Below, one piece after another: positions 59,288-64,000 of a DNA stretch of 64,000 nt. Made by a program: the position numbers and the translations under genes. This DNA comes from Nostoc sp. 106C (GTDB lineage Bacteria; Cyanobacteriota; Cyanobacteriia; Cyanobacteriales; Nostocaceae). How positions within the stretch are numbered: the stretch's first letter is position 1; each line of letters starts with the position of its first letter. The stretch spans positions 1 to 64,000 of the forward strand of contig NZ_MTAW01000053.1 of the NCBI RefSeq assembly GCF_002154725.1. Reading direction: 5' to 3'. The notes under the pieces are model-generated. The model did not search any database. It was given only the letters and a program-made list of their open reading frames with translations, and was not told the DNA's origin.

Positions 59288-59334
59288 AATTTTTCCTAGA
59301 AACTTAACTGTGAGTGATTATTTTATCACTAAGG

Positions 59335-59420
59335 CGATCGCCTTACAGAAAACCTCAAAAACAAAGCGTAGACGCGTAGCGGCTTGTCGTTAGACATCGC
59401 CTATTGTGGAAGAGCAGTAC
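59335..59420. repeat. Interspersed repeat copy 2
   Basis: Aligns with 58371-58456 over about 86 bases. The bases just before it (59309-59340, GTGAGTGATTATTTTATCAC) also resemble 56703-56735, so the full element may exceed 110 bases. It lies immediately 5' of the broken papain-fold toxin gene. Confidence 0.75.
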
Positions 59421-59488
59421 AATTGCACCATTTACAGAGTATTTCAAGTAAATTAAGTACACGGGTAAGCATATAATGTGACTTTACT

Positions 59489-60268
59489 TTATAAAGATAG
59501 TAATTCCTGAAAAAATTTTTCAGAAAGCCATAAAAATTCTATAACTCCTTGCGAATACTCTACTATAGAATCTTCATCTTCGGAGAATATTGGATCAATT
59601 TCATGGCAAAATTTATGCCTTAGCTCAAAAATTTTATTAACACTCTTCTTCATTTCTTGATGAAGTTTATCATCTATATTAACTACACCTACTTGATTTA
59701 CTTCATCATATTTAATAATATGTGTAGGTTTGATTTTTGTTCTTGTTAAATACAATTCCTCTAAAAAATTTTTATTTGTTAAAATACTAATGTTTTCGTT
59801 TATTGTTTCTAGATTTTTTGTAGGTAAGAGATGCGCTATAAATTCTCCAATTGAAACTGATTTAAGGTCGAGGTTTATTACCTCTTCAATACTCAGTTTA
59901 ATGTCTTTTAACTTGCCTGCATTTTTTTTATAATTAGAACCATAATCAATTAAATTAGCATATACTTGACGGAAGTAACCCTCTATACAAGCTACACAAT
60001 CTATAGGGATATATCGCAATAGCTCCTTTCTCATTCCGCTTGAGTATTGTACTTTTTCATAAGATTGTTTTATCCACTCATCGTAACCTTCACATTCCTC
60101 TAATCCCGAGAAAGACCAACGCTCTATATCTTCTAGAAAATCTACTACATAACGAATCGAACTTATTTCGTTTAGCCTTCCTGAAACCAATTCCCATCGG
60201 TTGGTTTCAGGTGGCACACGACCTTTTTTTGCTAAAATTTCATTAATATAATTACGCTGCTTATTCAT
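59489..60268 (-). CDS. HEPN-like protein of unknown function
   Basis: 259 residues, mostly helical. The motif IFELRHKFCHEIDP near the C-terminus fits the HEPN signature R-x4-H, and IEGYFRQVYANLIDYG supplies the earlier conserved helix of this fold. Many HEPN proteins are RNases, or the toxin half of defence modules. No partner (such as an MNT nucleotidyltransferase) is adjacent. AT-rich and unlike its neighbours in composition, it looks acquired. Preceded by a 300-base gap that holds a chlH remnant. Function is inferred only from the motif. Confidence 0.7.
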   Translation of the reverse strand: MNKQRNYINEILAKKGRVPPETNRWELVSGRLNEISSIRYVVDFLEDIERWSFSGLEECEGYDEWIKQSYEKVQYSSGMRKELLRYIPIDCVACIEGYFRQVYANLIDYGSNYKKNAGKLKDIKLSIEEVINLDLKSVSIGEFIAHLLPTKNLETINENISILTNKNFLEELYLTRTKIKPTHIIKYDEVNQVGVVNIDDKLHQEMKKSVNKIFELRHKFCHEIDPIFSEDEDSIVEYSQGVIEFLWLSEKFFQELLSL

Positions 60269-60403
60269 AATTATTATTTAAGTTTATTAAACTGAGTGTT
60301 AAATTGTAAGTTTTTATCTTTCAGTAACTTGTAGATTGTTTTTAACGCAATGAAATCTAACAATAAACTAAGAATCACCAGAGTAGACAAAAGGCCTACC
60401 CTT

Positions 60404-60564
60404 TTATGTTAGAGACGACTCAATACCCTCAATCCGTCCTTGCACTTCTTGGTACAACTCGCGTAACAATTCCAAATTGCTTTTGCTAGGTTCCCAATAA
60501 CCGCTTCCATTCACTTCTAATGTTTATACCATTTTACGGAAAAAATGGGGTTAAGATTCATTAA
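60404..60564 (-). pseudogene. Decayed copy of the chlH 3' end
   Basis: On the minus strand this stretch encodes LMNLNP, then a frameshift, HFFRKMV, a stop, TLEVNGSGYWEPSKSNLELL and RELYQEVQGRIEGIESSLT with a TAA stop. The end of the intact chlH product reads [19 protein letters not shown], then [20 protein letters not shown] and [11 protein letters not shown]. The two DNA copies share an identical 20-mer (60444-60463 and 61472-61491). So it is a second, non-functional chlH end on the far side of xisH/xisI. Confidence 0.9.
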
Positions 60565-60593
60565 GTCTTACTGTGATATTCTCACAGCATTTC

Positions 60594-60929
60594 CTAACTC
60601 ACTGCATAGTCTGTAAACTGTCTCATAAAAGGAGACTGGAACCCTAATACAATATCTTCCTTGGGAACCCCCGCAGCTACTAAATTAGCAGCAATATCAT
60701 CTTCTGTAGCATTCCACTGAAGCCAAATCTTTCCATTTTTAATATCAATATGGATGATGCAACTATGTACCCAGTTTTGAGCTTCCCAGCCTACATGAAC
60801 TATTTGATAATGGTCACGTTCTGTATCAAAAATTGTCTCAACTTCTATATTTCCGTAAGCTGGTTTTTGCTCGCTATGGTCGTGTAATATTTCTTGTACA
60901 AGCTGGCGATACCGAGTTAATTTATCCAT
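60594..60929 (-). CDS. xisI: XisI protein
   Basis: A 111-residue XisI-family protein. It has RYRQLVQEILHDHSEQKPAYG near the start, then DTERDHYQIVHVGW, CIIHIDIKNGKIWLQWN and GVPKEDIVLGFQSPF with a typical VPKEDIVLGF end. XisI was found with XisH as a control factor needed for excision of the fdxN element in Anabaena heterocysts, but these pairs are now known in many copies unconnected with excision. No xisF recombinase or fdxN element end is seen here. The start overlaps the xisH end by 13 bases. Confidence 0.95.
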   Translation of the reverse strand: MDKLTRYRQLVQEILHDHSEQKPAYGNIEVETIFDTERDHYQIVHVGWEAQNWVHSCIIHIDIKNGKIWLQWNATEDDIAANLVAAGVPKEDIVLGFQSPFMRQFTDYAVS

Positions 60930-61336
60930 TGGAAAATCACCTCTCGCTCTACATCATAAATCAGCATCTTAACTTTATTTTCTGCTATCATATCTTTGGG
61001 AAAATCAAGCTGAAAAAATGTATTGTAAGTTGTTAAAGGTACGGCTAAATATAAAACACGCTCTGGTTGTACCCTTCTCAATGCACCTCGATAATTAATA
61101 AACTGTCCTAATGCTGTATGAAATTCTGAGATAGCAGAGGACTTCTGTAAAAAACTTTTGATTTCGACTGCTATTTTTTGTCCTTGGCGTTCTGCGGCGA
61201 TCAGCTTTTCTGCGGCTAAATCAATAGAAAGATTAACTCCTCCCACGCTAATTGTGAGTGGATCATTAGTAATTTGCCAACCGTCTTTCTGTAAAGCTGT
61301 TTTGACAACTTCATGAAAAACATCTTTAGCAGGCAT
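60917..61336 (-). CDS. xisH: XisH protein
   Basis: A 139-residue XisH-family protein with a PD-(D/E)xK-like endonuclease-fold pattern: MPAKDVFHEVVKTALQKDGW, LSIDLAAEKLIAAERQGQKIAVEIKSF (Asp ... Glu-x-Lys) and SAISEFHTALGQFINYRGAL. The core catalytic residues D, E and K look intact. Overlapping xisI on the same strand, it forms the standard xisH-xisI pair. Role outside fdxN excision is unknown; a mobile or toxin-like function has been suggested by their multiplicity, which is inference here. Confidence 0.95.
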   Translation of the reverse strand: MPAKDVFHEVVKTALQKDGWQITNDPLTISVGGVNLSIDLAAEKLIAAERQGQKIAVEIKSFLQKSSAISEFHTALGQFINYRGALRRVQPERVLYLAVPLTTYNTFFQLDFPKDMIAENKVKMLIYDVEREVIFQWIN

Positions 61337-61443
61337 ACATATCTATAATTATATTTCTAATTTTTATGCCGTTGTATTCTTTGTCATCTGTAAACACAGT
61401 TGGGAAAATAGAGGCGTACTCAAGAACGCCTCTATTTTGATGA

Positions 61444-64000
61444 CTATTCTATCCCTTCAATCCGGTCTTCAACTTCTTGGTACAACTCGCGCAGACGATT
61501 TAAATTCTCCTCGCTAGTCTCCCAATAACCGCGTCCATTCACTTCCAATAAAGTTGATACAACTTTGCGGAAAGAATGAGGATTAAGGTTCATCAACCGC
61601 TTCTGCATTTCTTCATCTTTGATGAAGGTTTCGTTGGTATCTTCGTAAATCCAGTTATCCACAGCGCCGGCTGTCGCACTCCAACCCATTGTATTTACCA
61701 ATCGCTTAGAGAGTTCGCGCACACCTTCGTAACCGTGAGATAGCATTCCCTCGTACCATTTGGGATTTAATAATTTAGTACGAGCATCTAAGCGCACGGT
61801 TTCTGATAATGTCCGCACTTGGGCATTAGCTGTGGTGGTATCTGCAATGTAAGATGCTGGTGTTTTACCATCACCCCGCAGACTTGCTACCAGCTTGGTA
61901 GGATCTGAGTCGAAGTAGTGGGAAACGTCTGTCAAGCTAATCTCGGAAGAATCGAGGTTTTGGAATGTCGCATCAGCAGTTTTCAAAGTGCTTTCAAAAA
62001 TCTGCCGGGATTCGTCCATGATTCCGGGGTTATCGGAGTTGAAGGCGAAGGATTTCCGCTTCAGGTACATTTCTTGTAACTCGGCTTCGCTGTCCCAAGT
62101 GCTGTTTTCTACCGCCAAGTTGATATTTGACGAGTAGGAACCAGATGCATTGGAGAAGACGCGGGTTGCTGCTTGACGCAGGTTAATACCCATTTCCTCT
62201 GCTTGTTGCAAAGCGTGTTTGCGCACAAAGTTCATTTCTAAGGGTTCGTCTATCTCCGCCGCCATCTTCACTGCTTGATCTAGCAGGTTCATTTGGTTGA
62301 TGAACAAGTCGCGGAATACTCCAGAACAGTTGATTACAACGTCAATTCTCGGTCTGCCCAACTCTTCTAAGGGTATCAATTCTAACTTGTTCACTCTTCC
62401 CAAGGCATCGGGAACTGGGCGTACACCCACCATCCACATGATTTGTGCCAGTGATTCCCCGTAGGTTTTGATGTTATCAGTTCCCCAAAGCACACAGGCG
62501 ATGGTTTCTGGCCATTTGCCGTCGTTTTCGGCTTTGTTTCTTGCCAACAACCGATCCACAACGATTTTGGCTGATTGTACAGCCGCAGTTGTGGGGATGG
62601 ATTGAGGATCGAGGGCGTGGATGTTCTTACCTGTAGGTAATACATCCGGGTTGCGGATGGGATCGCCACCGGGGCCAGGTAGGATGTACTCACCTTCTAA
62701 GCCTTGGAGTAATCCTCCGAGTTCGTTATCTGCACAAACTTGTTGTAAGCAGAATTCCAAATACTCAAATAATGGTTTGAGGGCGGCGGTATCAACTTTG
62801 GTAAAGCCTGCTTTGTGCAATGATTCTATCCAAGGTTCTTTTTTACCCATGTTAAAGAAATTGAGCTTGGAAACGAGGGAAACTCGTCCTTCTGCGTCGG
62901 TTTGCTCTTTTACCAAGGCACTAACTGCACCACGGGTGGCTAAGGTGATGTCTTGCAATAGCTGGACATCTTCTAAAATGCCTCGGTCATTATTTTGGTA
63001 AATATCGTCAATGTTACGCCCAATGCTGTTGGCGATAATTCGGGGTAAGCTGAGAATTTCTTCTTCTTGACGATCTAAGCTAGCAATGTTAACGAGAGTT
63101 GCGATCGCTTCTTCTGCTGTCGGTGGTTTACCAATGATATGCAATCCACAAGGCAACAACCGAGATTCAATTTCCATCAACTTGCGGTAGACGTTGCCAA
63201 CGATATTATCTCGCTCTTCAGCGTCCATATCCTTAGCATCGGTTTCTGGCAAGTTAATATCTTTGTCCAGGTTCACCATCCGGCATTTATCCATGATGGA
63301 GTTGACAATGGGGATACCACGTCCAGTATCTTTCAGGGTTTGGTAAGAAGCAATCAACTCGCTGAGTTCTTTCAAACCCTTGTATAAACCAGCATTCTCT
63401 GCGGGCGGTGTCAGGTAAGAAATTGTCTCTGCATAACTGCGGCGCTTGGCAATTGTCGCTTCGCTGGGGTTATTCGCTGCGTAGTAATACAGATTAGGAA
63501 TTGTGCCAATTAGTTGGTCTGGATAACAATCACCAGACATCCCCATCTGCTTACCTGGCATAAATTCTAGGGAACCGTGAGTACCAAAGTGCAGTACAGC
63601 ATCAGCTTCCCAAACTTGCTCTAGGTAAGTGTAGTAGGCAGCAAAACCGTGGTGAGGGCTAGCAGAACGGGAGAATAACAACCGCATTGGGTCGCCTTCG
63701 TAACCAAAGGTAGGCTGAACACCGATAAATACATTACCGAAATGTTTGCCGTAAATCAGCAGGTTTTGTCCATCGCTGTTGAGATGTCCGGGAGGTGGGC
63801 CCCAGTTTTCTTCTAAACGTTGGGAGTAAGGTGTCAGTGCTTCATATTCTGGCACCGACATTTTATAGGCGATGTTAAGTTCTGGGCTAGCGTACTGTGC
63901 TTGGGCGTCATGGATGACTTCTTGCATCAACGCCTCGGCTGATTCTGGTAATTCCGGTAAGTCGTAGCCGTTATTCTTGAGGGCTTTCATCACCTCGTAA
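61444..64000 (-). CDS. chlH: Magnesium chelatase subunit H, partial
   Basis: The 3' portion, about 850 residues, of an enzyme normally about 1330 residues; the frame is open to the window edge. ChlH binds protoporphyrin IX and, with ChlI/ChlD, inserts Mg to start chlorophyll synthesis. Visible CobN/Mg-chelatase features include [43 protein letters not shown], and [17 protein letters not shown]. The C-terminus is [20 protein letters not shown]. The stop is 107 bases from xisH, and a decayed second chlH end lies beyond xisI. Length of the missing part cannot be stated from this window. Confidence 0.97.
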   Translation of the reverse strand, partial: YEVMKALKNNGYDLPELPESAEALMQEVIHDAQAQYASPELNIAYKMSVPEYEALTPYSQRLEENWGPPPGHLNSDGQNLLIYGKHFGNVFIGVQPTFGYEGDPMRLLFSRSASPHHGFAAYYTYLEQVWEADAVLHFGTHGSLEFMPGKQMGMSGDCYPDQLIGTIPNLYYYAANNPSEATIAKRRSYAETISYLTPPAENAGLYKGLKELSELIASYQTLKDTGRGIPIVNSIMDKCRMVNLDKDINLPETDAKDMDAEERDNIVGNVYRKLMEIESRLLPCGLHIIGKPPTAEEAIATLVNIASLDRQEEEILSLPRIIANSIGRNIDDIYQNNDRGILEDVQLLQDITLATRGAVSALVKEQTDAEGRVSLVSKLNFFNMGKKEPWIESLHKAGFTKVDTAALKPLFEYLEFCLQQVCADNELGGLLQGLEGEYILPGPGGDPIRNPDVLPTGKNIHALDPQSIPTTAAVQSAKIVVDRLLARNKAENDGKWPETIACVLWGTDNIKTYGESLAQIMWMVGVRPVPDALGRVNKLELIPLEELGRPRIDVVINCSGVFRDLFINQMNLLDQAVKMAAEIDEPLEMNFVRKHALQQAEEMGINLRQAATRVFSNASGSYSSNINLAVENSTWDSEAELQEMYLKRKSFAFNSDNPGIMDESRQIFESTLKTADATFQNLDSSEISLTDVSHYFDSDPTKLVASLRGDGKTPASYIADTTTANAQVRTLSETVRLDARTKLLNPKWYEGMLSHGYEGVRELSKRLVNTMGWSATAGAVDNWIYEDTNETFIKDEEMQKRLMNLNPHSFRKVVSTLLEVNGRGYWETSEENLNRLRELYQEVEDRIEGIE

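Noticed and set aside
60404-61336. A complete fdxN-type excision element
   Set aside because: xisH and xisI are present, but no xisF-type recombinase gene and no recognisable direct-repeat ends in the sequence were found; only a duplicated chlH tail is seen.

Overview
The window looks like chromosome from a filamentous, heterocyst-forming cyanobacterium of the Nostoc/Anabaena group. The support is: psaA and psaB in tandem, psaX, ndhB, chlH, an RNA-binding RRM protein, cyanobacterial acyl-ACP synthetase, xisH/xisI (genes first described with the fdxN element of Anabaena), many GCGATCGC octamers (HIP1) and GC-rich interspersed repeats in the intergenic DNA. No rRNA, tRNA or CRISPR array was seen.

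Layout. 1-3.3 kb: a DUF6745-like protein, an RRM protein, an inverted-repeat element and ndhB. 3.3-5.5 kb: a receiver-histidine kinase followed by decayed fragments of other sensor kinases. 5.3-7.0 kb: AT-rich DNA without a convincing gene. 7.0-12.0 kb: a compact + strand oxidative cluster (haem-oxygenase-fold enzyme, flavin-dependent tryptophan-type halogenase, flavin monooxygenase, short-chain dehydrogenase) that reads like a small natural-product tailoring cluster without an obvious scaffold gene. 12-18.7 kb: a giant Ser/Thr kinase-ATPase-GAF-histidine kinase and a response regulator. 18.9-25.7 kb: lipA, psaX, an amino-acid ABC permease, a hybrid histidine kinase, larE, a DUF4864 protein and an SGNH hydrolase. 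26-30.4 kb: small regulators, an orphan N4-cytosine-type DNA methyltransferase, cyanase and an unexplained three-gene operon. 30.6-35.3 kb: psaA-psaB. 36-44 kb: a Pro/Thr-rich lipoprotein, glutaminase, pyruvate dehydrogenase E2, a YlqD-like protein and acyl-ACP synthetase. 44-45.4 kb: two paralogous short hydrophobic peptides about 1.2 kb apart, with a GC-rich repeat between them. 45.8-50.7 kb: recQ, a histidine phosphatase, a small conserved protein and dapL. 51.3-56.5 kb: one 1735-residue modular protein with malectin-like and Calx-beta-like repeats and a sugar-dehydrogenase-like propeller. 56.8-61.3 kb: an accessory island with a Uma2 nuclease, a ParE/RelE-type toxin-antitoxin pair, a papain-fold toxin broken by a nonsense codon next to an intact putative immunity gene, a HEPN-like protein and xisH/xisI. 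61.4-64 kb: the 3' two thirds of chlH, running off the window.

The most unusual points are these. xisH/xisI sit between chlH and a decayed second copy of the chlH 3' end. The papain-fold toxin has an in-frame stop just after its catalytic Cys while its downstream partner is intact. The two paralogous short peptides share an 18-residue identical core. The halogenase mini-cluster has no scaffold gene. A sensor-kinase graveyard lies beside a live kinase whose His-kinase module resembles that of the giant kinase on the other side of the halogenase cluster.
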